From NCBI RefSeq assembly GCF_005222695.1, contig NZ_STGG01000020.1:1-64000 (forward strand): a DNA stretch of 64,000 bases, read 5' to 3'. Position 1 is the stretch's first letter; each line of letters opens with the position of its first letter. The notes under the pieces are model-generated. The model made no database searches, was not told where the DNA came from, and saw nothing but the letters and a program-made list of their open reading frames with translations. The translations under genes were made by a program, and so were the position numbers. This DNA comes from Massilia sp. HP4 (GTDB lineage Bacteria; Pseudomonadota; Gammaproteobacteria; Burkholderiales; Burkholderiaceae_D). Positions 42,842 to 51,889 of the stretch are shown here, piece after piece.

Positions 42842-43699
42842 TCAAGCAGTCCAGATCGCCGCCGACGCATCGTCCGCCGCTTTCACGGCGCGCGCCCCGG
42901 TGCTGCCGACCACCGCCTCATACGTTCGCAGCTCGTCCAGCATCGCAGGCAACCCCCGCTCGATACAGGCGTCGGCCAATCCTGAATCCGTGTAGCGGCC
43001 GTACGGATCGACCAAGCGATAAAAGCCGTCGGTCATGATGAGCAGGCTCGCTCCCGCCTCCAGGTCGATGTTCCGGATGCGCGCATTGAAGGCGCCGTTC
43101 GGATGCAGGCACAGCACCGCCGGCGCCGGTTGGGTATTCTGGAACTTACGCCGTTCACGCAGCATCGGCAGCATGCGTTCGCGCCGTTCGACCGGATCGG
43201 TCACGCCTTTGGCACGCAGTTTCGCGATCTCGGCCTGCAGCACGGCGTCCTGCGGATTCACGAACGGATCGAGGTCGATGCAGGCGCCGGCTGCCGTGCG
43301 CAGCAGGCTCTTGCAGTCGCCCAGGCCGTACAGCGACGCACATTGTCTGCCATCCCGTTTGCCAATTCGGATCCAGGTCAAGGCCGCGATCGGCCATGCG
43401 TGCAGCGGCACGGCAGTTCGATCCGTGATTTCCTCGAACCTGGCGCGGACGCCGTCGACCGCGGCCTGCACGCATTCTTGCTGGCTGCGTTCCGGCCGCA
43501 ATTGATGCTCCAGCGCCGCCGTGAATGAGTGCACGAACCAGGTCACGTCGCCGTGGATGGGATCGAGGTAGTCGCCTTCGGCCACCGAGGTCCCGCCATC
43601 GATCACCAGGATGTCCGTGGCGCCCCCATGGTTGAAGACTGCCACGTGGTCGTCGTTACGATGCGCAACTGCGCCGGCGGAGATATGGGCGATCGTCAT
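42842..43699 (-). CDS. PP2C-like phosphatase domain protein
   Basis: 285 residues from ATG 43699 (an in-frame GTG at 43747 is possible; neither has a good ribosome site). Elements of a PP2C fold can be seen: VAHRNDDHVAVFNHG near residue 12, DILVIDGGTSVAEG near 30, CASLYGLGDCK near 120 and LIMTDGFYRLVDPYG near 225. The first Asp motif reads DGG rather than DGHGG, so activity is unproven. An 8-bp inverted repeat lies 84-112 bp upstream. No kinase partner is adjacent. Confidence 0.7.
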   Translation of the reverse strand: MTIAHISAGAVAHRNDDHVAVFNHGGATDILVIDGGTSVAEGDYLDPIHGDVTWFVHSFTAALEHQLRPERSQQECVQAAVDGVRARFEEITDRTAVPLHAWPIAALTWIRIGKRDGRQCASLYGLGDCKSLLRTAAGACIDLDPFVNPQDAVLQAEIAKLRAKGVTDPVERRERMLPMLRERRKFQNTQPAPAVLCLHPNGAFNARIRNIDLEAGASLLIMTDGFYRLVDPYGRYTDSGLADACIERGLPAMLDELRTYEAVVGSTGARAVKAADDASAAIWTA

Positions 43700-43782
43700 T
43701 GGATTTGGCCGGTTATCATGTGACCGGGACTCTACCCGCGCCGACACCGGAAGACAAGCGCCGCATCCCGGCCCCGCATTGA

Positions 43783-43811
43783 ACTCGACAATATATATGC
43801 TAATGTCGAGT
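43783..43811. promoter_or_regulatory. Perfect inverted repeat ACTCGACA/TGTCGAGT
   Basis: 8-bp arms at 43783-43790 and 43804-43811 around a 13-bp A+T spacer, upstream of the PP2C-like gene and downstream of the small zinc protein. Could be an operator or a weak terminator; there is no T-run. Confidence 0.4.
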
Positions 43812-43847
43812 CAAATATGCAGCGATAACAGGCGTCGTGCTCGCCGC

Positions 43848-44063
43848 TCACTTGACTCGCTTACGCTCGTTGGCACATGCCTTGCACTCGTAGCTCACGC
43901 TGCTGCCCGATATATTGAAAAATTCCGGATCCATCGGCCAGGGCTCATCGCAGCTTGCGCAGACCTGTTCCTGACCGAGCTCGGTCTGGCAAATCCGGCG
44001 AAATCCCTTGCCTATCCTGACCATCTGGACATCGCGGGAGCTCCCCGCATGGCGGCCGCTCAT
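43848..44063 (-). CDS. Small zinc-ribbon-like protein of unknown function
   Basis: 71 residues from ATG 44063 (GAGG 6 nt upstream); in-frame ATG at 44027 is an alternative. C-terminal CASCDEPWPMDPEFFNI...YECKACANERKR has two CxxC pairs typical of a short zinc ribbon. It lies 45 bp after the RidA gene stop on the same strand, so it may be the last gene of that operon. Function unknown. Confidence 0.6.
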   Translation of the reverse strand: MSGRHAGSSRDVQMVRIGKGFRRICQTELGQEQVCASCDEPWPMDPEFFNISGSSVSYECKACANERKRVK

Positions 44064-44108
44064 GTCAACCCTCGCCGATAGGTAACGGCCGCCCACGGGC
44101 GCGTGCCC

Positions 44109-44492
44109 CTAGCCGGCCGCGCGCGGCCCGATCGCGATGCACTCGACCTCGACCTCGGCCCCGAATGCCAGCTGGCAGCCGCCGAACGCCGAGCGTGTCG
44201 GGTACTGGCCGGCCGGGAAATATGTCTGGTAAACCCGATTGAACTCCCCTGCCTTGCTGACGTCGTCCAGCATCACCGTGCATTTGACGACATGTTCGAA
44301 TCCCAGGCCGACACGCTTCAGGGCGGCGCCGATATTGTCCATCGTCTGGACCGACTGCGCCTCGAATCCTTCCACCAGGCCGTTCTCGCCGATGCCCAGC
44401 TGCCCCGCCAGGTAAACGACATCGCCGACCCGGACCGCTTCCGAAATCGGATAACCCTTCAGCTGCAGTGGAAAATATTCGCGTGTACTCAT
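44109..44492 (-). CDS. RidA family enamine/imine deaminase
   Basis: 127 residues from ATG 44492, with a strong AAGGAGG. RidA core: VGDVVYLAGQLGIGENG, NIGAALKRVGLGFEHVVKCTVML, and the C-terminal VECIAIG. RidA hydrolyses reactive 2-imino or enamine intermediates to 2-oxo acids. The upstream FAD oxidoreductase would generate exactly such imines from amino acids, so it probably serves this pathway. The conserved Arg that binds substrate carboxylate appears in PTRSAFG (about residue 104). Confidence 0.9.
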   Translation of the reverse strand: MSTREYFPLQLKGYPISEAVRVGDVVYLAGQLGIGENGLVEGFEAQSVQTMDNIGAALKRVGLGFEHVVKCTVMLDDVSKAGEFNRVYQTYFPAGQYPTRSAFGGCQLAFGAEVEVECIAIGPRAAG

Positions 44493-44550
44493 CTTGCCTC
44501 CTTGGTTGTTGAAAGATTTGTTGCTTGACCCCTGTGATCCAGGCCGATTG

Positions 44551-45567
44551 CTACTCGTTCGGTCTCCACACCGCTTCAGCCACGCGGAGCAAGTTCGTCC
44601 CGAGAATCTTGCGGATATCGGATTCGGCATATCCGGCCTTCAGCTGGAGCTCGACCAGCGGCTCGATCTGGGCGGGTGAAACGCATTGGTATCCCCCGTC
44701 CATCGCGTAGCCGAGTTCGGCGGGGAATGTATCCTTCATCCTGGCGAGATAGCCATCCAGCTCCCCGGTGTCGAAGACATAATCGAGCCCGATCCCCACA
44801 TGGTCGGCGCCGACCAGTTGGACGGCATAGTCGATATGCCGGAAATAGCGTTCGGTGCTGATGTCGTTATCGCCCAGGAAGATGCCGGCGCCATTGAGGC
44901 AGACGACCCCTCCCGTTCGCGCGCAACCCAGCATCAGCGCATCGGGGATATTGCGGGGATGATCGAACAAGGCCCGCGGGTTGGAGTGCGAGAAGATCAC
45001 CGGATTCCGGCTGTACTCGAGCACGTCGCGGGCCGTCCGGTCGCCGGTATGCGAGCAGCACGCCACCATGCCGACCCGCGCCATCTCGTCGAGCACTTGG
45101 CGGCCGAAGGCGGTCAGCCCGCCATCGTCGGCCTGGCAGCCGCCCCCTACCCTGTTGCTGCCGTTATACGCCATCAGCATCCAGCGCACGCCCAGGTCGT
45201 AGTAGAGCGAGACCAGGCTGAGCTGGTCGCCGATGCCGTTGGCGCCCTCGATATCGAAGCCGATCGCGAGCCGGCCCGATTCGCGCGCGCGCCGGATGTC
45301 ATCGACCGTCCGGATGAGCAGATAACGGTCGCTGCGCGCCGCGATCCAGCGCCTGAAATGGGCCAGCATCCGCAGATGTTCCTCGACGCCCTGCTCGCCG
45401 AATCCGACGTTGAGCATCGCGACATCGACGCCGCTCGAGCGGTACAGCTCGAGCTGCGGCAAGAACGTTTCATCCAGCGGCCGCAGCGGCATGCACCCGT
45501 GGTTGTCCCACACCAGGCTGGCGGCAACCAGGGATCGGGCGTATCGCCGGGTATCATTGAGCGACAT
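44551..45567 (-). CDS. Membrane-dipeptidase-family (M19) peptidase, altered metal site
   Basis: 338 residues from ATG 45567 (GGGAGG upstream; the TTG at 45585 lies in that ribosome site). M19 fold: FDIEGANGIG (metal Glu), VACCSHTG and VIFSHSNPRAL (two metal His), and HVGIGLDYVFD (Asp). The usual first motif HxD reads DNHGCM here, with Cys in place of Asp. M19 enzymes hydrolyse dipeptides, often with a D-residue at the C-terminal side. No signal peptide, so it is cytoplasmic. It is 14 bp after the serine hydrolase. Confidence 0.85.
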   Translation of the reverse strand: MSLNDTRRYARSLVAASLVWDNHGCMPLRPLDETFLPQLELYRSSGVDVAMLNVGFGEQGVEEHLRMLAHFRRWIAARSDRYLLIRTVDDIRRARESGRLAIGFDIEGANGIGDQLSLVSLYYDLGVRWMLMAYNGSNRVGGGCQADDGGLTAFGRQVLDEMARVGMVACCSHTGDRTARDVLEYSRNPVIFSHSNPRALFDHPRNIPDALMLGCARTGGVVCLNGAGIFLGDNDISTERYFRHIDYAVQLVGADHVGIGLDYVFDTGELDGYLARMKDTFPAELGYAMDGGYQCVSPAQIEPLVELQLKAGYAESDIRKILGTNLLRVAEAVWRPNE

Positions 45568-45581
45568 CGTTTCGTCCTCCC

Positions 45582-46925
45582 TCAACCCGCAACGCGGTTG
45601 AAGATCCGCGCCATCGCACCCAGCCGTTGCATCTTGCCCCCGGCGTCCGGATTGACGAAAGCCAGCGGGAACGGGATCACCGTGCCGTCCAGGCTGATCT
45701 GGAACAGGTGCGCGCCGATCCGCGCCAGCTCGAAGACCGGCGCCCGGGCGTTATCGGTCTCGTAGAAGTCCACTCGCGCCACCATCCTGGCCAGCAGGCG
45801 CTCGCCGTCGCGCAAGACATCGAAGCGATACGTCTGGTTCTCGTAGCTGCCCTCGTACGGCCCGGTATCGACTTGCCCTGCGATCGGGGCCAAGGGGGCG
45901 ACCGCCGCGCCCCAGCTGTCAAGCAGGGGTTCGACGAGCCGTGCATCGAATGCGCCGTTCTTCGAGCAATTGGTCAGGAGCGCGAACGTCCGACCGCTCG
46001 CGGGATGCGCATATAGCACCGACACCACGCCGGGGCCGCCGCCGCCGTGGAACAGCACGCCTCCGGGCGCCATCATCCACCCCAGGCCCACGCGCCAGGT
46101 GATGGGCGAAATGAACCTGGTCGTCTCGGTCGCCATCAGGGCCGCACTCGCCGGCGACAGGATGCGCGTGCCATTGACGCCGACGCCGCCGGCGATCAGG
46201 GCGCGGGCGAAGCTTACCAGGTCGGCCGCGGTCATCATGACGGTCGCCCCGGCCGGGGCAAAACTCAGGGGCAGGAAGGGCTTGGTGCTCTGGACGAAAT
46301 TGCCCTGGGCATCGACCTGGTCGCCGACGCTGACACGAAAGCGCGGCAACTCAGTGATGTCGGCCAGCGAATGGCGCAGGCCGAGCGGCTCGAAGATGCG
46401 CGACTTGACCAGGCTGTACCAGCCCTCGCCCCTCAGCTTCTGGGCGATATGGCCGGCGATGACGGTGCCGATATTCGAATAGGCTGTTGCATCGCCCGGC
46501 GCATGGACTTGCAACCGCGAGGCGCAGTCGGCGATCGCATCCTCGATGCGCTGCTGGTCGAAACCGTGGTAGGCCGGGCAATCGTAGTCGATGCCGTTGG
46601 TGTGGTTGAGCAGCATCCGGCAGGTGAGCGCGGCCAGCGCTTGCGGATCGCCCAGCCGCAGCTCGGGCAAATGCCTGCTCACCGGATCGTCGAGGCCGAC
46701 CAGGCCATCGTCGACCAGTTGCATGAACAGGGTGGCGTTGAGCACCTTGGTGATCGAGCCGATATGCATCAGCGTATCGAGCGTGACCGGATCCCCGGTG
46801 ACGCTGTTGCGCAGGCCACCGACGGCTTGATGCAAGCGCTCGCCATCCCAATAGGCGAACGATGCGCCGGTCACCGCGCCGCTGCCCGTGGTGTCCGCGA
46901 TGACCGCGGCGAAATCGATGGGCAT
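45582..46925 (-). CDS. Beta-lactamase-fold serine hydrolase (S12)
   Basis: 447 residues, ATG 1 bp after the amidohydrolase stop. Catalytic tetrad SxxK in GSITKVL (about residue 57), second motif YSN in TAYSNIG near 148, and GGGGPG near 295 in the KTG position. Members include D-aminopeptidases, esterases and DD-peptidases. No signal peptide is seen. Within this operon a peptide-cleaving role is plausible; the substrate is unknown. Confidence 0.88.
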   Translation of the reverse strand: MPIDFAAVIADTTGSGAVTGASFAYWDGERLHQAVGGLRNSVTGDPVTLDTLMHIGSITKVLNATLFMQLVDDGLVGLDDPVSRHLPELRLGDPQALAALTCRMLLNHTNGIDYDCPAYHGFDQQRIEDAIADCASRLQVHAPGDATAYSNIGTVIAGHIAQKLRGEGWYSLVKSRIFEPLGLRHSLADITELPRFRVSVGDQVDAQGNFVQSTKPFLPLSFAPAGATVMMTAADLVSFARALIAGGVGVNGTRILSPASAALMATETTRFISPITWRVGLGWMMAPGGVLFHGGGGPGVVSVLYAHPASGRTFALLTNCSKNGAFDARLVEPLLDSWGAAVAPLAPIAGQVDTGPYEGSYENQTYRFDVLRDGERLLARMVARVDFYETDNARAPVFELARIGAHLFQISLDGTVIPFPLAFVNPDAGGKMQRLGAMARIFNRVAG

Positions 46926-46926
46926 G

Positions 46927-48372
46927 TCAGTGGCCGCCGCTGACGCACGATGGGCAGCCAGGCAGCCGCGCGCCGTTATGCAGGAAGCGCTTGAAATTGC
47001 CCTCCTCCTCGAGCGGCGCAGGCAGTTCGGCGGTCAACAGCGGATGTGCGGGAAGCCCGGCCAGGTCGACCAGCGCGCCTTGCTTGATGACCGCGTGGAT
47101 GCTGCGGTAATGGTCGGCCGCCTCCAGCGGATTCTTGTCCAGCACCAGCATGTCGGCGATCTTGCCCGGCTCCAGGGTGCCCAGATCGGCGTCGACCTTG
47201 TAGGCGCGGGCGATATTGCGCGTCGCCGCGTGCAGCAGGTCCATCGCCGCCATGCCCTTTTCTTCCATCGCGCGCAGCCAGGCGAAGTGCCCGGTGGCCA
47301 GCCGCCCGAGCGCCTCCTGCTCGGGCATGCCGTTCCAGGTCGCCTTCAACCAGGGCTCGCGCAGCATCTCCCTGGCGAACACGCCGCCGTCGTTACCGAG
47401 CAGGATCGGTGCGCCCGAGCCGATCAGGTTGCGGGCATTGATGTCGGCCGCGGACCACATCGTCCATTCATGGTCGGACACTGCCCCCTTGACATAGGCC
47501 AGCCCGGCCTCGGTCACCGGGAAGATCACGGCCCCGGCCCGGGTGCGCCCGAACAGGTCGAGTGTCTCGGCGGGAATCGGCACCGGGCCGGTCATATTGC
47601 AATGGGTGACCAGGTCGCAGCCGGCTTCGATCGCCATGCGCAGGCTCTCGACCGAGGTGCTGTGGGCCTGGACCGTGCGGCCGGCGCCATGCCCGGCGTC
47701 GACGATCGCCTTTTGTGCGCGTTCCGAGAACTGCAGGAAGGCGCCGGCGGCCAGCCCGCCATGTTCGGAGGCGCCATATTTCACGAAGTCGATGCCGCGC
47801 GCGACGTAGCGCGACACTTCTTCGCCGACCTGGGGCGGCGTCATCCACATCAGGTGGCGCCCGCTGTTCTCGACCCAGGTCGCGTTGACGCGGTCGACGA
47901 ACCACGAGCTGGCCACCTCGGCGGCCTTGCCGAAGAAGTCGCCCGAGAACGGACCGTCGAAGCCGATGATATTGCCCGCGCAGCGGATGCGGCTGCCGAC
48001 GGTCTCGCCGCGGTCGATCCGGTCGCGCACCGTCATCAGCGCGCGCCGCGGTCCCCAGGTGTCGAACACGGTGGTCATGCCGGCCTTCAGCGCGACCTGC
48101 GCGGCCTCGGTGATCAGCTCTTCATACCGGCCATCGTAGCGCAGCAGCGTCTCGAGCGTCGTATTGACGAGCAGGTGGACGTTGGCGTTCATCAGGCCGG
48201 GGATGACGAACTTGCCCGCCATGTCGACCGTCTGCACGCCAGGCGGCGGGTCCAGGTCCTCGCGCCTGGCGATCGCGCGGATGCGGCCGCGTTCGACCAG
48301 GATGGCGTTGCCGGTGAGCGGCTTGTCGGCGACGCCATCGATGATCGTGGCGCCGGTGATTAACAGGGTCAT
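46927..48372 (-). CDS. Amidohydrolase-superfamily enzyme with altered first metal motif
   Basis: 481 residues, GAAGG before ATG 48372. Amidohydrolase start LLITGATIIDG, and the site that normally reads HxH reads NANVHLL (Asn in place of the first His). The later ligands are present: DFVKYGASEHGG (Lys), TVQAHSTS (His), LVTHCNMTG (His) and LLGNDGG (Asp), with C-terminal LGTLEPGKIADMLVLD. It may be a one-metal enzyme of the imidazolonepropionase/prolidase-like branch that cleaves N-acyl or Xaa-Pro bonds. Same operon as the peptidases. Confidence 0.85.
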   Translation of the reverse strand: MTLLITGATIIDGVADKPLTGNAILVERGRIRAIARREDLDPPPGVQTVDMAGKFVIPGLMNANVHLLVNTTLETLLRYDGRYEELITEAAQVALKAGMTTVFDTWGPRRALMTVRDRIDRGETVGSRIRCAGNIIGFDGPFSGDFFGKAAEVASSWFVDRVNATWVENSGRHLMWMTPPQVGEEVSRYVARGIDFVKYGASEHGGLAAGAFLQFSERAQKAIVDAGHGAGRTVQAHSTSVESLRMAIEAGCDLVTHCNMTGPVPIPAETLDLFGRTRAGAVIFPVTEAGLAYVKGAVSDHEWTMWSAADINARNLIGSGAPILLGNDGGVFAREMLREPWLKATWNGMPEQEALGRLATGHFAWLRAMEEKGMAAMDLLHAATRNIARAYKVDADLGTLEPGKIADMLVLDKNPLEAADHYRSIHAVIKQGALVDLAGLPAHPLLTAELPAPLEEEGNFKRFLHNGARLPGCPSCVSGGH

Positions 48373-48431
48373 AGCATACCTTCAAGAAGTCCGATCGAAA
48401 GGAACCGGGCCGGCCAGCGGCCTGCCTGTCC

Positions 48432-50708
48432 CTAGAAGCTTACGCTCAGATTGCCGCCGATGGTGCGTGGGCGGGCATTGGTGACCTGCACCGGGCTGCC
48501 CAGCGGCACCAGCAGCGGACTGGCGCCAAGCTGCGCGCGCTTGTCGAACACATTGCGCGCATAGAACGACAGTGTGTAGTCGCCCATCTCGACCCCGGCC
48601 TGCAGGTCGGTCAAGCCGTAGCCGGGCAGGCTGTAGTTCGGCAGCGTGGTGCTGCCGTCGAAGCCCGAGTTGCGCTGGCCGGCCCCGCGCTGCGTCACCC
48701 CTACATAGGCTGGATGCCCTCCCAGCGTGAACTCGCGGTGCACGCCGAGCGAGGCGGACAGGCGCGCGCTGTTGGGCAGGCGCGTGCCGTCCTTGCCCAG
48801 GCTGGGCGCATCCTCGGTGAGCTGCGCGTCGAGCCACGACAGGCTGCCGTTCAGGCGCCACGCGCGCGTCGGCCGGTAGGTCAGCCCCAGTTCGGCGCCG
48901 CGGATCTCGGCCTTGCCGCCGTTGACCAGCACCCCGACCCCGTTGACTGCCATGATCTGCTGGATCTTGTCCCATCGGATGTCGAACAGCGAGGCTTCGA
49001 CCGACAGCTTCTTGTCCAGCAGGTCGGCCTTGTAGCCGGCCTCATAGCTCCACAAGGTATCGTGGTCGAAGGTAGGCGGCGCGGTCGGCAGGCCGGTGGC
49101 CAGGTCGCGGATCAAGGGGTTCGGGCCGCCGGGACGATAGCCGCTGGCGGCGCGCAGGTAGACATTGCTGACCGGCGTGAGCGCATAGCTCAGGGTGGCC
49201 ATATAGGTCTTGGCGGTATCGCTCGATTCGCCGTCGACCGTGCTGGCCCCGCCCGCCAGCAGGCCATCGCTCGCCTGGTGGTAGGTCTGGCTGTTGTGGG
49301 CGACGCGGATGCCGCCGGTGGCCGACAGCTTGGGCGTGAATTTCCAGGTCAGGTTGCCGTAGCCGGCGATCTCGCGGTAGGTGCTGGGCAGGTTGGCGTC
49401 GAGCAGGTCGGGCCCGGGGGCGCCGCCCGGCACGGTCGACGCGGCAACCTGGTGATTGCTGCCGCGCTCGTTGGTGTAGTACAGGCCGGCCAGCCATTCC
49501 AGCCGGTCGCTGCGGCGCGACGTCAGGCGAAATTCCTGGGTGCGCTTGTGCAGGCCGCTGGCGGTCCTGAGCGGCACGGTTTCCAGGTTCATGCCGAATT
49601 GCGCCACCAGGGGAACGTAGGCGCTGGAGTAGTCGTTGACCGTCGTCAGGTGGGTGGTCTGGAGCGAGGTGATCGAATTCAGGCGCGCCCAGCCCATTTC
49701 GTACTCGATATCGGCCGACACCAGGCGCACCCGGGAGCGGTAGGGCTGGCCGGTGGCCAGGGTCTGCGTCAGCTCGCCGGTGAGCGGCTGGCCGGTGGTG
49801 AAGCCGTAATCGGTCAGGTCAAGGCCGTCGCGCCGGATGTCCTGGGCGGTGCCGGTGAGACGCACGCGCAGGTTGGCGCTCGGGTCGAGCAGCACCGAGA
49901 TACGCGCGCCGTTGCTGGCGCCGCCGTTGACGTCCTTGCCGGCCAGCCTGCCGCGCGCGTCGGTGTAGCCGGCAGCCTTGTCATGGAAGGCCGAGACGCG
50001 CACCCCGGCCACGCCCTCGCTCAGTGGCACGTTCACCGTCCCGCTGATCGTGCCGCCCGCTTCGCCGCCGTGGGTCTGGCTGCCGCCGAGCGTGATTTTG
50101 CCGTAGAAGCTGTTGGTGTCCGGTTCATTGGTCACGTACTTGAGCAGGCCGCCCATCGCGCCGGCGCCGTACAGGGTGCCTTGCGGGCCGCGCAAGACCT
50201 CGATGTGGTGCAGGTCCAGCAAGGCCATGTCCAGCGCCGACATCGCGCCGCGCGCATAGGCGCTGCTCGAACCGACGGCCACGTCGTCGATATACATGCC
50301 CACCACGGCGATCACCTGGTCGCCGGTCGAGACGCCGCGCATCGTCACCGAACCGCGGCCCGGACCGCCTCCCGAATTGACGTCGATCCCGGGCTGGTCG
50401 GCGATGTAGTCGGCCAGCGAGCTGGCCCCGCCCTGCTCCAGCTTCTCGGTAGAGACCATATTGACCTGCATCGGCACCTCGCGCGCCGGCTCGCGGCGGC
50501 GGTTGGCGGTGACGGTGACGACGTTCGCCTCGGCCTCGGGCTGGTTCGCCGCGGCCGGGGCGGCGGCGTCCGGCGCCTGGGCTTGCACCTGGGCCTGGGC
50601 CAGCATCGGCACCGGTGCGAACGCGAGGGTCACCAGCACCGACAACAAGGTGCGGCGCGGCGAGAATGGCGAGTCGGGCTGGGCTTTTTCTACGGTATGG
50701 CGATTCAT
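48432..50708 (-). CDS. TonB-dependent receptor of the peptide operon
   Basis: 758 residues, GGAG before ATG 50708. Signal peptide about 1-38 (ends AQAQ), TonB-box-like VVTVTANRRR at about 62-71, plug with YIADQPGIDVNSGGGPGRG and SVTMRGVSTGDQ (about 105-130), and beta-barrel ending PRTIGGNLSVSF. Its place between the FAD oxidoreductase and the amidohydrolase suggests it brings the operon's substrate, probably a peptide, across the outer membrane. No inner-membrane transporter gene is present in the cluster. Confidence 0.93.
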   Translation of the reverse strand: MNRHTVEKAQPDSPFSPRRTLLSVLVTLAFAPVPMLAQAQVQAQAPDAAAPAAANQPEAEANVVTVTANRRREPAREVPMQVNMVSTEKLEQGGASSLADYIADQPGIDVNSGGGPGRGSVTMRGVSTGDQVIAVVGMYIDDVAVGSSSAYARGAMSALDMALLDLHHIEVLRGPQGTLYGAGAMGGLLKYVTNEPDTNSFYGKITLGGSQTHGGEAGGTISGTVNVPLSEGVAGVRVSAFHDKAAGYTDARGRLAGKDVNGGASNGARISVLLDPSANLRVRLTGTAQDIRRDGLDLTDYGFTTGQPLTGELTQTLATGQPYRSRVRLVSADIEYEMGWARLNSITSLQTTHLTTVNDYSSAYVPLVAQFGMNLETVPLRTASGLHKRTQEFRLTSRRSDRLEWLAGLYYTNERGSNHQVAASTVPGGAPGPDLLDANLPSTYREIAGYGNLTWKFTPKLSATGGIRVAHNSQTYHQASDGLLAGGASTVDGESSDTAKTYMATLSYALTPVSNVYLRAASGYRPGGPNPLIRDLATGLPTAPPTFDHDTLWSYEAGYKADLLDKKLSVEASLFDIRWDKIQQIMAVNGVGVLVNGGKAEIRGAELGLTYRPTRAWRLNGSLSWLDAQLTEDAPSLGKDGTRLPNSARLSASLGVHREFTLGGHPAYVGVTQRGAGQRNSGFDGSTTLPNYSLPGYGLTDLQAGVEMGDYTLSFYARNVFDKRAQLGASPLLVPLGSPVQVTNARPRTIGGNLSVSF

Positions 50709-50763
50709 GCTGGTATCTCCAAAAATGTCCTTACGGATCGAATTTGTGTTGCGATGGTGGCAG

Positions 50764-51885
50764 TCAACGCAGCCGCGAGGGGCTGAGCGCCGCCGGGTCG
50801 ACGCCGAAGCGGGCCAGCGCCTCGGGCACCGGCTGCCCGCGCAGCAGTGCGTCGTACAGCTGGCCGGCGGCGGGCGCGGTCTGGATGCCGTAGCCGCCCT
50901 GGGCCGCGGCCCAGAACAGCCCGGGCACCGCGCCGTCGAAGCCGCCCGCGCATTCGCCGTCCTGGACGAAGGAGCGCAGGCCGGCCCAGACGTGCCGCGG
51001 CCGGCGCACCGTCAGGGTGGTCATGCGCTCGATGGCGTCGATGCCGATGGCGATGTCGAGTTCCTCGGCCTGCACGTCGTGCGGCGCGACCGGATCGGCG
51101 TTGGCCGGCGAGCCGAGCAGCATGCCGGCGTCGGGCTTGACGTAGAACGAGTGGCCGACGTCCATGAAGGTGGGCCAGTGGCTGGTGCCCAGGCCGGCCG
51201 GCGGCTCGAACAGCAGCGCCGAGCGGCGCTTGGGCACCAGCCCGATCGGCGCCGCGCCGGCCATGGCGCCGATGGCCTCGGCCCAGGCGCCCGCCGCATT
51301 GACGACGACCGGGGCCCGGAACCGGCCCTGCGAGCTGTCGACCTGCCATTCGTCGTCCTCGCGCCGCATGGAGTGCACCTCGGCGTCGAACACGACCCTG
51401 CCGCCCCGGGCCCGCGCGCCGCGCAGGAATCCCTGCAGCAGCGCATCGACGTCGACGTCGTCCGCGTCCGCCTCGAGCACGGCGCCGATCAGGTCTTCAC
51501 CGCGCAAGGCCGGCACCAGCTGCCCGGCCTCGTCGGCGCTCAGCCGGATGACGGCGTCGGTGACCGAGCGCACCAGCGCCTCGTGGGCGTCGAGCTCGGC
51601 CTGCTGGCCTTCGCGGGCGAAGGTCAGCGCGCCGCGCGGCGTGAGCAGCGGATGCTCGCAAAAGCCCGGCGGCGGCGCGTCGAAGAAAGCGCGGCTGGCG
51701 CGGGTCAGCGCGCGCACCTGCGGCGGCCCGTAGCTGGCCATGAACAGCGCTGCCGAGCGCCCGGTGCTGTGGTAGCCGGCCTGCGGCTCGCGCTCGAGCA
51801 CGACCACGCTGGCGTGCCGCGACAGCCAGTAGGCGATCGAAGCGCCGCCGATGCCCGCGCCGATGATGATGAAGTCCGCTTGCAT
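50764..51885 (-). CDS. FAD-dependent D-amino-acid oxidoreductase (DAO fold, D-arginine dehydrogenase-like)
   Basis: 373 residues, ATG 4 bp after the D-aminopeptidase stop with AGGAG. N-terminal FAD fold FIIIGAGIGGASIAYWLS (6-23) and LEREPQAGYHSTGRSA (about 30-45), C-terminal WAAAQGGYGIQTAPAAG. The STGRSA motif and length resemble D-arginine-dehydrogenase-type enzymes, which oxidise D-amino acids to imines. That product is the natural substrate of the RidA encoded downstream. Specificity cannot be read from sequence. Confidence 0.9.
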   Translation of the reverse strand: MQADFIIIGAGIGGASIAYWLSRHASVVVLEREPQAGYHSTGRSAALFMASYGPPQVRALTRASRAFFDAPPPGFCEHPLLTPRGALTFAREGQQAELDAHEALVRSVTDAVIRLSADEAGQLVPALRGEDLIGAVLEADADDVDVDALLQGFLRGARARGGRVVFDAEVHSMRREDDEWQVDSSQGRFRAPVVVNAAGAWAEAIGAMAGAAPIGLVPKRRSALLFEPPAGLGTSHWPTFMDVGHSFYVKPDAGMLLGSPANADPVAPHDVQAEELDIAIGIDAIERMTTLTVRRPRHVWAGLRSFVQDGECAGGFDGAVPGLFWAAAQGGYGIQTAPAAGQLYDALLRGQPVPEALARFGVDPAALSPSRLR

Positions 51886-51889
51886 TGCC

